From positions 1-64,000 of the forward strand of contig DATDGC010000020.1 of NCBI GenBank assembly GCA_036522275.1: a stretch of 64,000 bases of DNA, read 5' to 3'. A program made the translations under genes and the position numbers. Within the stretch, counting starts at the first letter, position 1; each line of letters starts with the position of its first letter. The stretch comes from JAHFRG01 sp036522275. Lineage in GTDB: Bacteria > Pseudomonadota > Gammaproteobacteria > Burkholderiales > JAHFRG01. The notes under the pieces were generated by a model. The model worked only from the letters and a program-made list of their open reading frames with translations. It did no database searches and was not told the DNA's origin. This document shows, piece after piece, positions 1-7,154 of the stretch.

Positions 1-146
1 GCGACAGCATTGGCGTCAACGTGGTTGGTGCCGCTGGAGTCTACGGCTACGGCGACAGCGTTGGCGTCAACGTGGTTGGTGCCGCTGGAGTCTATGGCTA
101 CGGCGACAGCGTTGGAGTCAACGTGGTTGGTGCCGCTGGAGTCTAT
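1..146. repeat. 51-bp tandem repeat, about 2.9 copies in window
   Basis: Copies start at 1, 52 and 103 with only a few substitutions; the last ends near 146. The array continues beyond the window edge. The 51-bp unit equals 17 codons and stays open in the minus frame that follows a signal peptide, so it is best read as a protein repeat. Confidence 0.9.
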
Positions 147-221
147 AGTAACAGCGGCGGTCGCAACCTCTGCCGTAAAGCTAAAAAGAAGGAACGCGAA
201 GACGGCTAGCGGCTTCTTCAA
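1..221 (-). CDS. Secreted protein made of 17-residue repeats (partial, runs off window)
   Basis: The minus strand has an open frame that enters the window end without a stop. Read from a TTG at 221 it starts with a signal-peptide-like stretch (KK, then a hydrophobic run, then an A-rich cleavage region) followed by repeats of the type DSSGTNHVDSNAVAVA, one per 51 bp. An in-frame ATG at 278 is an alternative start but would put about 19 extra residues before the positively charged n-region, so TTG is preferred. It lies downstream of mshP, where mshQ is found in other MSHA loci, but I see no MshQ similarity. Function unknown; probably exported and possibly surface exposed. Confidence 0.5.
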   Translation of the reverse strand, partial: MKKPLAVFAFLLFSFTAEVATAAVTIDSSGTNHVDSNAVAVAIDSSGTNHVDANAVAVAVDSSGTNHVDANAV

Positions 222-396
222 GGCAAGGCCCTGCGATAGGTTAGTTCCACGCCCAGAAGCGTGGCCGGCAAACCCCATGGTTTGTGACAAATTCCACATC
301 TCTGAGAATTTTACGTTCCGCATGACTCTAAACAAAGCAAAACGCGAGCCAGCCGTCGGGTCCTTGCACCTTGAAAGCGTCGCATGCAATTCTCGC

Positions 397-528
397 TCAA
401 CATAAGCCGTAGCCGGCGAAGGTGTTGTTTGCCGCCAAGGCGGTTTCCAACCCCGACAACAGGAGCGCTAAAAAGGCCGATAGTGCCGGCTTTCGTCGAT
501 ACCCTGGATTAACGATCGGGTTGCTCAT
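397..528 (-). CDS. Short exported ORF, possibly a gene remnant
   Basis: A 43-codon ORF starting with ATG at 528 encodes a basic n-region (YRRKPA), a hydrophobic core (LSAFLALLLSG) and an ALAA cleavage-like site, and then only about 10 residues before a stop. A signal peptide followed by almost no mature protein suggests a truncated or decaying gene, at the place where mshQ would be expected. It may also be chance. The flanking stretches 279-396 and 529-598 show no other gene; 240-290 (minus) contains two small hairpins just ahead of the repeat protein. Confidence 0.3.
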   Translation of the reverse strand: MSNPIVNPGYRRKPALSAFLALLLSGLETALAANNTFAGYGLC

Positions 529-598
529 GCCCCTGCGTAGGTGACCGCGCGCCGCGGGAGTGCACGCAGAAATTTTCTTCGGAGTGAGGGCAGGAATT

Positions 599-1684
599 TC
601 ATTTGATCAACGTCACTTGCAATTGGCGTTCCACCCGATCCAGCGTTCCCGCCGTGCCCTGTGCGCCGGTCGAGGTAATCTGATAAACCGTCCATGTGGC
701 GCTGCCTTCGGTGTAGGTGGAGCTGGAACATGTGACAGCAGCGGTGAATCCCGACAAGGTTCCTCCCATGCCTGTCACATTTTGCGTGGTGGGTCCCGGG
801 CTGCAGGCCGCGGCGTAAGCGCCGTCGGCCGGGCCGACGGCCGCCATGAACGTCATGATATGGATGCACGTGTTATCGTTGGCCGTTTGGGTGAACGTTC
901 CCGAGATGGCCGCCGCCGAAGCCTGTACCTGATCTTCCGTCGCCAGATTTTGAGTACTGATAGAGCCCACCTCTTCCCTCTTTGTATAGCCGGTGCCTTG
1001 TGTGTACTGTGGCAGGGCTCGTGAACTGCTGCACTCCGTCGTGCCGGCAATGATGTAGTCCCCATTCTTTGTGGTCGTGACGGGTCCGCTCGTCACCGCG
1101 TTCGCCCCCGTACCCGGTGTGGTCTGAGCTTGACCCGTCTCCTGATCCAGAGGGGTGGCGGACAACCCGCTGATCTCATGGACGGCAATCCCGCGCCAGG
1201 GCCTGGCGGGACTGAAAGTGGCGGTGATGGTTTGGGGACTATTTATGATGTTTTGGAGGTAGAACGAAGCGATCGACTGGTTGAAGCCGCCGAGAGAGTG
1301 CGTGCGCCGCACGATGGTGTAAGTATTTCCCTTGTCGTCTGTGACGCTCGTTAAGTCGCTGGTAATGTCCGAGCCCCACGTCACGAAGCCTGCCACGGTA
1401 TGGCCTGAGGTCACGACACTGGTAAAACTTACCACGATGGTAGTGAGCGGAGAGGCCAGGGCCGATGTTGCGGACTTCGATTGGACGTAGGTGGCGCCGG
1501 CGTTCAGCACCTGATAGCTTCCCCACTCTATACCGGCGCGCGCCGCCTGGTACGCGCGCGAACCCTGCACATCGAGCGCCGAACCGGTCTGCTGGGTGCC
1601 GGAAATTGTCAGGATGAACGCGCCCAGTGCTGCCAGAATCACCAGCAGGAAAATGGCGGTAACCAGCAAAAAGCCGGATTGCAT
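599..1684 (-). CDS. mshP: MSHA biogenesis protein MshP with a large inserted domain
   Basis: The N-terminus (MQSGFLLVTAIFLL, then AALGAFILTISGTQQ) and the last 70 residues (two Cys, then a segment ending DRVERQLQVTL) match the MshP pattern of a membrane-anchored pilus accessory protein. MshP proteins are usually around 150 residues; this one is 361. About 225 residues (64-290) are inserted between the two halves, with beta-rich, Thr/Ser-rich sequence including VTDDKGNTYTIV and AVHEISGL, resembling domains of large secreted bacterial proteins. The start at 1684 puts the MshP leader at the N-terminus; the open frame extends upstream only through a heptad-repeat arm. No clear Shine-Dalgarno sequence precedes it, probably because of that insertion. 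Confidence 0.75.
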   Translation of the reverse strand: MQSGFLLVTAIFLLVILAALGAFILTISGTQQTGSALDVQGSRAYQAARAGIEWGSYQVLNAGATYVQSKSATSALASPLTTIVVSFTSVVTSGHTVAGFVTWGSDITSDLTSVTDDKGNTYTIVRRTHSLGGFNQSIASFYLQNIINSPQTITATFSPARPWRGIAVHEISGLSATPLDQETGQAQTTPGTGANAVTSGPVTTTKNGDYIIAGTTECSSSRALPQYTQGTGYTKREEVGSISTQNLATEDQVQASAAAISGTFTQTANDNTCIHIMTFMAAVGPADGAYAAACSPGPTTQNVTGMGGTLSGFTAAVTCSSSTYTEGSATWTVYQITSTGAQGTAGTLDRVERQLQVTLIK

Positions 1685-1691
1685 GTTAAAA

Positions 1692-2190
1692 GTTCCAAGT
1701 TCAAAGTTCCGGGTTTCAGGTTCCGGATTCTGTGCTCTGCGTTGCGGGCAATTCATCATTTGAATTTTTTACCTTTCATGCCAGAATTACGCAAATAAGC
1801 CATGAGCCTGCTCAATTTCGCGCTTACATCACTTGCAAGCGCGCAGAGTTTATTAAACTTTTCGGAATTGATGTATCCACAGTCAAGTGCTGCATACAGT
1901 TGCGCCCTGACTTCTCCCGCCGAGCCCTTTGCAACAGAAAGCAGCTGAATAAATTCCGCGTTTCCGTCGCGTTCGAATCCCTCTGCAATGTTCGACACTA
2001 TCGAAATGACTGCGCGGCGTATTTGATCGCGCAAAGCAAAGTCCCGTGAAAAATCTCCACTGTTCGAAACCAAATAAATCGTGCGTGCAAGCTCTCGCGC
2101 CTTTTGCCATGCCTCGATATCTTCAAAACTCCGAAAAGCTGCCATATCACCTAACCCATAACCTTGAACTTTGAACTTGAAACTCGGAAC
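1692..2190. mobile_element. Heptad-arm element carrying a four-helix-bundle (S23) gene
   Basis: Left arm 1692-1747 is a run of 7-bp units (gttccaa, gttcaaa, gttccgg, gtttcag, gttccgg and weaker ones). Right arm 2149-2190 reads, on the opposite strand, gttccga, gtttcaa, gttcaaa, gttcaag, gttatgg, gttaggt. The arms are thus inverted copies of one heptamer array and enclose only the ORF at 1756-2145: the stop codon is 9 bp from one arm and the start codon 4 bp from the other. The unit separates mshO from mshP, which would otherwise be adjacent. Five gene-less relatives occur elsewhere in the window. Mobility is inferred, not shown. Confidence 0.7.
1756..2145 (-). CDS. Four-helix bundle protein, S23 / 23S rRNA intervening-sequence family
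   Basis: The 129-residue product has the family signatures: an N-terminal SFEDIEAWQKARELA, then LRDQIRRAVISIVSNIAEG, and EFIQLLSVAKGSAGEVRAQL. This family includes proteins encoded in 23S rRNA intervening sequences and is structurally related to the accessory protein (Avd) of diversity-generating retroelements; its function is unknown and nucleic-acid binding is suspected. No reverse transcriptase or template repeat is nearby, so it is not part of a recognisable retroelement. It has no link to pilus assembly and interrupts the msh operon in the same orientation. Confidence 0.85.
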   Translation of the reverse strand: MAAFRSFEDIEAWQKARELARTIYLVSNSGDFSRDFALRDQIRRAVISIVSNIAEGFERDGNAEFIQLLSVAKGSAGEVRAQLYAALDCGYINSEKFNKLCALASDVSAKLSRLMAYLRNSGMKGKKFK

Positions 2191-2195
2191 CCTGT

Positions 2196-3140
2196 TTAAG
2201 GCACGTTGCTGACATGGGCCGACTCGTAAAGTGTTACCGTTTCATTCGCCCCCTGGCTGTCTGCTTCAGCGACGCTCAGGCTTATCGTGACCAGACCGTC
2301 GCGCTGTGCCACGACAGAAGCATTGTAGGTAAAGCTGCAGGCGCTCACGTGGCTTGCGAGCAACGCATTAACCGGCGCAGTGGAGAGCGGCGCCGCGCCG
2401 GTACTGTTGGGCTGGCTGGCCTGGATCGCGTAGCCCGAATAACGCCTGAGCGTGCCGCCAACCGGGTCGCAGACATAGCTCACCGGACCGGTAATGACAT
2501 GGAAGCGGTATCCCGGCGAGGGCAGCCTGAAGGGATTGGAGTTATTGAATTGTAAATCAAACCGGTCTTCGCCGCCGCTAGTGGTGGGAAGGGTATTAAT
2601 CTGCGCCTTGTTGCCGCCGGTGACGTTACCGTTTTCGTACGCATCGGCACCGGGGATGCCCAGGTTAAAGACCACCACAAAATCAGTGTTGACGATTTGC
2701 GCCCGGTTAGGAATGTTTCCCAGCGTTTTGAAACAGGTTTCCTTTCCGTTGCCCGACTGATAAAAGCTCAGGATGTCGTTGTCGGTCACACGCGTATCGT
2801 CGCTGGGGCAGACCGGCGCGGTGGCTGCGCCCGAAGTGACGGCGCGGTAGCGCCCGCCGGTTCGTACCTCCAGGTATTCCAGAAAGTAAACGCTGCCCAC
2901 ACTGGTGACCCGAATGCTGTTGGGCAGCGCAGTGCGCAAATCGCGTCCGATGCGGCGCAGGGCGGTATCGGCGATGTCGGTCAACTCCGCGCGATGCGCC
3001 GTGTCCACGTAACCCGTTATCGGCGCGCGGATGAACAAGGCGACCGCGGCGACAATGATGCCGCTGATGGCAATGACCACCACCGCTTCCATCAGCGAGA
3101 AGCCCGTTTGTCGCGCAAAATTATGATGGTTTGAGTTCAT
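2196..3140 (-). CDS. mshO: MSHA minor pilin-like protein MshO
   Basis: A prepilin leader (ARQTG) precedes FSLMEAVVVIAISGIIVAAVALFI, with Glu at position +5 of the mature protein, as required for type IV pilin assembly and cleavage by prepilin peptidase. The rest (about 290 residues, RIGRDLRTALPNS near residue 70) fits MshO, a large minor pilin of the MSHA system. ATG at 3140 overlaps the mshD stop (TGATG), which favours it over the GTG one codon upstream and implies translational coupling. The stop lies next to the heptad arm of the downstream element. Confidence 0.85.
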   Translation of the reverse strand: MNSNHHNFARQTGFSLMEAVVVIAISGIIVAAVALFIRAPITGYVDTAHRAELTDIADTALRRIGRDLRTALPNSIRVTSVGSVYFLEYLEVRTGGRYRAVTSGAATAPVCPSDDTRVTDNDILSFYQSGNGKETCFKTLGNIPNRAQIVNTDFVVVFNLGIPGADAYENGNVTGGNKAQINTLPTTSGGEDRFDLQFNNSNPFRLPSPGYRFHVITGPVSYVCDPVGGTLRRYSGYAIQASQPNSTGAAPLSTAPVNALLASHVSACSFTYNASVVAQRDGLVTISLSVAEADSQGANETVTLYESAHVSNVP

Positions 3141-3751
3141 CACTGAGTTGCATTGGGCGCATAGCGGGTACGGTAGCCGTCGAGCGTGACCGTGGTGTTA
3201 CCGGGACCGGTCACCGTCACCGTAACGCGCAGCGACTCGGTGGCAGCGATGCTCCCCAGCGCTTCCTGCACCACCGACACGCTGGCGCTGTAAGAGTTGA
3301 GCGCCGGGAACACCGTATTGGTAATGTCCTTAATCCCGCCATTGCCGCTATTCATGGTAAAGCCGTGGTAATCATTCACGTCGTTATACGGGGTTGCGGC
3401 TGAATAGCGGGTTTCGCCCGCTTCCGGGCCGATGCCGGACTCGGCGAGGGTGGCGCAGCCGCCCGCACCGACGAAGGCGCCGGTTGCGGTGGCGGCGTTC
3501 GCATCAGTGGGGTCGCAGAAAGTAAACGGCATCAGCTCGATTTCCTCGAGCAGCGATTCCGCAATCGCCAAAGCCTGTTTGCGCGCTACCGGGTCGGCAC
3601 TGGTCCGGGTTGCTTTGTTTAGCACCAAAAAAATGCCGGTAATGCTCACGCTGACAATCACAATAAACACGACGAGCTCGATCAGCGACAAACCGCCCTG
3701 GCGCGAAAGGCGGGATTTGCAATTACCGCTGTTACTGAACCCCGGAAACAT
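3140..3751 (-). CDS. mshD: MSHA minor pilin MshD
   Basis: The type IV prepilin N-terminus is SRQGG followed by LSLIELVVFIVIVSVSITG, with Glu at +5. The helix continues into KQALAIAESLLEEIE, typical of MshD/PilV-like minor pilins, and is followed by a Cys-containing globular domain. Start ATG 3751 lies within the end of mshC (20-bp overlap) and the stop overlaps mshO, so mshC-mshD-mshO are co-transcribed. The product should lie in the inner membrane until assembled into the pilus. Confidence 0.85.
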   Translation of the reverse strand: MFPGFSNSGNCKSRLSRQGGLSLIELVVFIVIVSVSITGIFLVLNKATRTSADPVARKQALAIAESLLEEIELMPFTFCDPTDANAATATGAFVGAGGCATLAESGIGPEAGETRYSAATPYNDVNDYHGFTMNSGNGGIKDITNTVFPALNSYSASVSVVQEALGSIAATESLRVTVTVTGPGNTTVTLDGYRTRYAPNATQ

Positions 3752-4226
3752 AGCCCGTGTTGGTTATAACGGTGATGATGCGGATTGGTGTTGATCCAAC
3801 CGTGATTGTATTCGTTGCCCCCGCACTGCTGACACTGCCGAGCGCGGTGAAAATAATCGGTGTTGAAGAGGAACTGAGCGTGACCCCGGTCTTGGCGGTG
3901 ACGGTAAACGGCGCCGTGTCGCCAACCGGACTGGGCAAGTTGGTATTGCACGCCGAGGTCGAAACGTAAGTGGGTGCTGAAACGTATGTGAGATAAATCG
4001 AGGATGACGCAATGTTGACGCATACGTTGCGCCTCAGCGCGATGGCGGATTTTTGCGCATAGCGGCTGATCGCCAGCGCCTGATCGTAAAAACCGCGATC
4101 GCTGTACTGCTGGGACACGAAAAAGCGCGGCACTGCCACCGCCGCGAGCACGCCTATGATGACCAGTACCACCACTAACTCAACCATGGTAAAACCTGAG
4201 TGTTTCATATTGCAAGCTTGCAGCAT
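3732..4226 (-). CDS. mshC: MSHA minor pilin MshC
   Basis: The leader MKHSG is followed by FTMVELVVVLVIIGVLAAVAV, a canonical prepilin cleavage site with Glu at +5, and then a short globular domain of about 130 residues with two Cys. ATG at 4226 has a weak GAG-containing ribosome site; a second in-frame ATG at 4208 (MKHSGF) gives the usual short leader and is equally possible. A terminator-like hairpin lies between mshA and this gene, so mshC and the genes below it are probably expressed less than the major pilin. Confidence 0.85.
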   Translation of the reverse strand: MLQACNMKHSGFTMVELVVVLVIIGVLAAVAVPRFFVSQQYSDRGFYDQALAISRYAQKSAIALRRNVCVNIASSSIYLTYVSAPTYVSTSACNTNLPSPVGDTAPFTVTAKTGVTLSSSSTPIIFTALGSVSSAGATNTITVGSTPIRIITVITNTGYVSGVQ

Positions 4227-4263
4227 TCGCTCGTCTCAAGCAATCTACGAAAAACAAGCTCAT

Positions 4264-4309
4264 TAAAAAAACAGGGTGGGAAGCCGCTGTTGCGCCAACC
4301 CACCCTGTT
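4264..4309 (-). terminator. Rho-independent terminator after mshA
   Basis: On the minus strand ACAGGGTGGG pairs with CCCACCCTGT across an 18-nt loop and is followed by a run of seven T. It sits about 70 bp after the pilin stop codon and before mshC, so partial termination would give excess pilin over minor pilins. Confidence 0.8.
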
Positions 4310-4378
4310 CATGAACCAAACTGCTTTTAAACGATTACTGATTGCCGTTTTTACAAACTCTCCGCAATATGCTCACGC

Positions 4379-4834
4379 TTACGAACAATTGGGATTTGTT
4401 ACAGCGACTTTGCTAACGGCCGGCGGAGAGGGAGCGACAGCAGCCGTGTAAGTCACAGCGCAAGGGGCATGGCCAGCATCAGGAGTCACGGTATAAACGC
4501 CGGCAGCAGCAGCAGTCACATAGTCGGCATTGCCCGCCAGATTCGATGCGTTTCCGATACCACCGGCATCCCCAGTCGGGTAACCATTCACCATGGTCAC
4601 ATTAACACCCTCCATGGAAATCGCCGCATTGGAGGCCGCATTCGCCACCAACTGCGCCGCATGGGCCAGCGATCCCGCCGAGCTCAACGATGCCGCCGCA
4701 CCATTCATTTTGGCCATCCGCGCATCCGTTGTGATGCTGATAAATCTCGGCAGCGCCGTAGCCGCAAGTATGCCCAGAATTACAATAACGACCACAAGTT
4801 CAATCAAAGTAAAGCCGGATTGTTGCTTAAACAT
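4379..4834 (-). CDS. mshA: MSHA major pilin MshA-like
   Basis: MFKQQSG is followed by FTLIELVVVIVILGILAATAL, a perfect type IVa-like prepilin leader and N-terminal helix with Glu at +5. The rest is a small globular domain rich in Ala and Gly, with Cys near the C-terminus (APCAV and NPNC) as in pilins that carry a D-loop disulfide. Total 151 residues, usual for MshA. A strong AAGGAG site sits 7-8 nt before the ATG, and a terminator follows, both consistent with a highly expressed structural subunit. It should be processed by a PilD-type peptidase not encoded here. Confidence 0.85.
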   Translation of the reverse strand: MFKQQSGFTLIELVVVIVILGILAATALPRFISITTDARMAKMNGAAASLSSAGSLAHAAQLVANAASNAAISMEGVNVTMVNGYPTGDAGGIGNASNLAGNADYVTAAAAGVYTVTPDAGHAPCAVTYTAAVAPSPPAVSKVAVTNPNCS

Positions 4835-4851
4835 AATCTACTCCTTAGTTA

Positions 4852-4888
4852 GGGCCGCAGCCCCGTTAGGTTATGGGGCCGCAGCCCC
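4852..4888 (-). repeat. Two tandem GC hairpins in the mshA leader
   Basis: The 13-base unit gggccgcagcccc occurs at 4852-4864 and 4876-4888 (24-bp period). Each copy folds into a small GGGGC/GCCCC-type hairpin. They lie just upstream of the mshA ribosome binding site and could stabilise the pilin mRNA or affect its translation; this is inference. Confidence 0.6.
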
Positions 4889-5021
4889 CAAGCATTCTGC
4901 CGTGCTTCTCACCGGAAAGGCCGCAGCGCATTCCGTTAAGTAGACCGGCAGACCCATTCAAGCGGCATAATGCTGCGCCGCATTGAAATCTTTCAGTACA
5001 TTAAGGGAGCAATATCCGTGC

Positions 5022-5639
5022 CTAGAACAGCACAATCCAAAAGGAAAGGATGACATAGAGGCCCCCTGCGACAACCAGCGCCGCAACAAACCGGTAGTTA
5101 CGCACCATCGCCTCATCAGGCTTCAGGTGCACTGCCTCCATGACCCGCAACGATTTATCGGTTGAATACCATTTGTTGCCCCATTCCTCAATGGGTTTAA
5201 ACACGCTGGGCCGGACCACCAGAAAAAACCCGATAATCAGCCCCAGCACGCTGCTCACAACCAGCACCACTCCCAGCGCATCCAACAGCCAGGCGGCGAT
5301 CTGCGGATTCAGCCCGAAGCTTAAATCTCCACCCGCGGCTTTTTTGTTGAAAGCAAAAAGCATCACGGAAAGTATGTATAATCCGCCCGCCAGCACCAGC
5401 ACGCCTACCGACCGGTGCCTGCGGTATAAAGCGATCTCTACACTGTGCGGAACGTCCAATGCCGCAGCCAGTTTTTCGGACCCGAACCACCTGCCTAGAT
5501 ATTGGTTGAGCCGCAGCACGCCTTCGGGTTTTATCAGCATCCACACGCCGATAATAAGGCTGAATACGCACCCCACCGCCACAAATATTAAAAAAGATTG
5601 CAGGAGTATATCGGCTACTATTTTTGTCGTCGTATCCAT
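5022..5639 (-). CDS. Membrane protein with internal duplication, unknown function
   Basis: The 205-residue protein has about four membrane segments in two similar halves. Half one reads LIIGVWMLIKPEGV, then RRHRSVGVLVLAGGLYIL; half two reads LIIGFFLVVRPSVF, then RNYRFVAALVVAGGLYVI. The soluble loops between them (about 45 residues each) also align, with W-F/Y and a conserved basic patch. It lies between mshG and mshA on the same strand, so a role linked to the pilus is possible, but I do not recognise it as a known msh gene. The downstream gap 5640-5905 shows no gene. Confidence 0.7.
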   Translation of the reverse strand: MDTTTKIVADILLQSFLIFVAVGCVFSLIIGVWMLIKPEGVLRLNQYLGRWFGSEKLAAALDVPHSVEIALYRRHRSVGVLVLAGGLYILSVMLFAFNKKAAGGDLSFGLNPQIAAWLLDALGVVLVVSSVLGLIIGFFLVVRPSVFKPIEEWGNKWYSTDKSLRVMEAVHLKPDEAMVRNYRFVAALVVAGGLYVILSFWIVLF

Positions 5640-5905
5640 GGTCTATAAGGTTCTACAAGTTGAATGTCTCGCCTGACGCGGATTATCTAGCTTTCCTGGC
5701 TTGGCCGGGCTTCAAAAACCATCCCTGCGAGTTTTTTGTCCTCCACCCCTCCCTTTTTTGCCGGCCTCATTATACACCAGGTATAGCCCGGTTACCTGTG
5801 ATGAACTTCACAACATTTTTGAGCAACTATTGCCGTTTTGCGTCACAAGCCCGTTGTCGAGAAACCGTTACTGTTGCCTTTAATTCAACACTACGAAGAC
5901 CTAAT

Positions 5906-7150
5906 TTATTTACTTAATGCCGCCTTGCCCAAATCCCAGATGGGCAAGAACACGCCCAGCGCCAGGATTAAAACCAGAATGCCGAGGCCGATGATGAGTA
6001 TCGGCTCGATCGTCTCGCTTAAAGTCTTGACCTCATATTCAACGTCGCGCTCATACAATTCCGCCACTTGCAGCATCATGTCATCCAGCTCACCGGTTTC
6101 TTCTCCTACTGCAATCATCTGTAGGACAACCGAAGTGAACACGCCGGTGCTAATTGCTGCGCGAAGAATACTCTCACCGCGCTCCACGCCCTCGCGCATA
6201 TGATCAACACGTTTTGCAATATAATCGTTATCCACCACTTGCGCCACCACGTGTAAACCCTCCACCACCGGAACTCCGCTTTTGAATGCGAGCGCGAAGC
6301 TGCGGGCAAAGCGCGCGAGCGTCCCTTTGAGCATGATTGGGCCGGCAATTGGGAGGCGCAGCTTGAGCATGTCCCATTGATATTTGCCACCTTTAGTCCT
6401 CAAATATACCCGAGCCCCGATTACAGTTAAAACCAAAATAACGAGAAGCAGCGGCCAGGAATGCACCATGAAATTAGAAAAACCGATTAATATCTTCGTC
6501 ATGATTGGTAACTCGGTTTTGAACCCCTTATAAACGGAGGCAAAGGCGGGAATGACGAAGAGGTTAATCACCACCAGAGCCACTGCCATGACGATGATCA
6601 CAAACATCGGGTAACGCAAGGCTGATTTGATGCGCCCGCTCATTTCATACTCAAACTCTAGGTAGTGATAGAGGCGGAGAAATATTTCCTCCAGCGTACC
6701 GGTGAGCTCACCCACCCGCACCATGCTGACATAAAACACCGAAAATATCTTAGGGTAGCGGCTCAATGACACACTGAGTTCACGCCCACTGTCGAGGTTT
6801 TCACGGAGATCCTGCAGCACCGCGGCGAAATAGCGGTTTTTCATGGATTCCGCCAAACCCGACAAAGACTTAAGTAGAGGCACGCCCGCCTTGAGCAGGG
6901 TGTACATCTGACGGGTAAATATCAGCAGATCAATTCGCAACAAAGCGGGCCGCACCTGCATTTCGGCAGACATGCGCGACAGCCATTTTTTAATTTCCTT
7001 CAAGGGAGGTTCCAAAGCAGGACCAATATCTACTGGGGTTATTCCAGTATTCAACAATTGGTCGGCCACAGCAGCGCTGTCGGTGTTTTCCTGTTTGCCC
7101 CGCACCAGCTCGAGACGTGCATTGCGTCCCTTGTAGGCAAAATATGGCAT
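5906..7150 (-). CDS. mshG: MSHA pilus inner-membrane platform protein MshG (GspF/PilC family)
   Basis: The 414-residue protein has two GspF-type domains (about residues 70-195 and 275-400), with membrane helices near 175-200 (VIIVMAVALVVINLFVI), 225-250 and at the C-terminus (ILIIGLGILVLILALGVFLPI). Conserved family motifs are seen: FTRQMYTLLKAGVPLL at the start of the first repeat and FARSFALAFKSGVPVVEGL in the second, each followed by a GE(L/E)TG motif. The protein forms the membrane platform that the MshE ATPase drives to assemble pilin. It starts 4 bp after the mshE stop codon and is clearly in one operon with it. Confidence 0.92.
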   Translation of the reverse strand: MPYFAYKGRNARLELVRGKQENTDSAAVADQLLNTGITPVDIGPALEPPLKEIKKWLSRMSAEMQVRPALLRIDLLIFTRQMYTLLKAGVPLLKSLSGLAESMKNRYFAAVLQDLRENLDSGRELSVSLSRYPKIFSVFYVSMVRVGELTGTLEEIFLRLYHYLEFEYEMSGRIKSALRYPMFVIIVMAVALVVINLFVIPAFASVYKGFKTELPIMTKILIGFSNFMVHSWPLLLVILVLTVIGARVYLRTKGGKYQWDMLKLRLPIAGPIMLKGTLARFARSFALAFKSGVPVVEGLHVVAQVVDNDYIAKRVDHMREGVERGESILRAAISTGVFTSVVLQMIAVGEETGELDDMMLQVAELYERDVEYEVKTLSETIEPILIIGLGILVLILALGVFLPIWDLGKAALSK

Positions 7151-7154
7151 CAGG

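Noticed and set aside
1..146. CRISPR array
   Set aside because: The 51-bp units are contiguous without unique spacers, stay in one coding frame and follow a signal peptide.
240..300. Hairpins ahead of the repeat protein that looked like a riboswitch (GEMM-like)
   Set aside because: Only two simple stems are present; the conserved core sequences of c-di-GMP or other known riboswitches are missing.
1756..2145. Diversity-generating retroelement (because S23 proteins resemble Avd)
   Set aside because: No reverse transcriptase, template repeat or variable repeat is present; the tandem repeats at 1-146 do not match a template.
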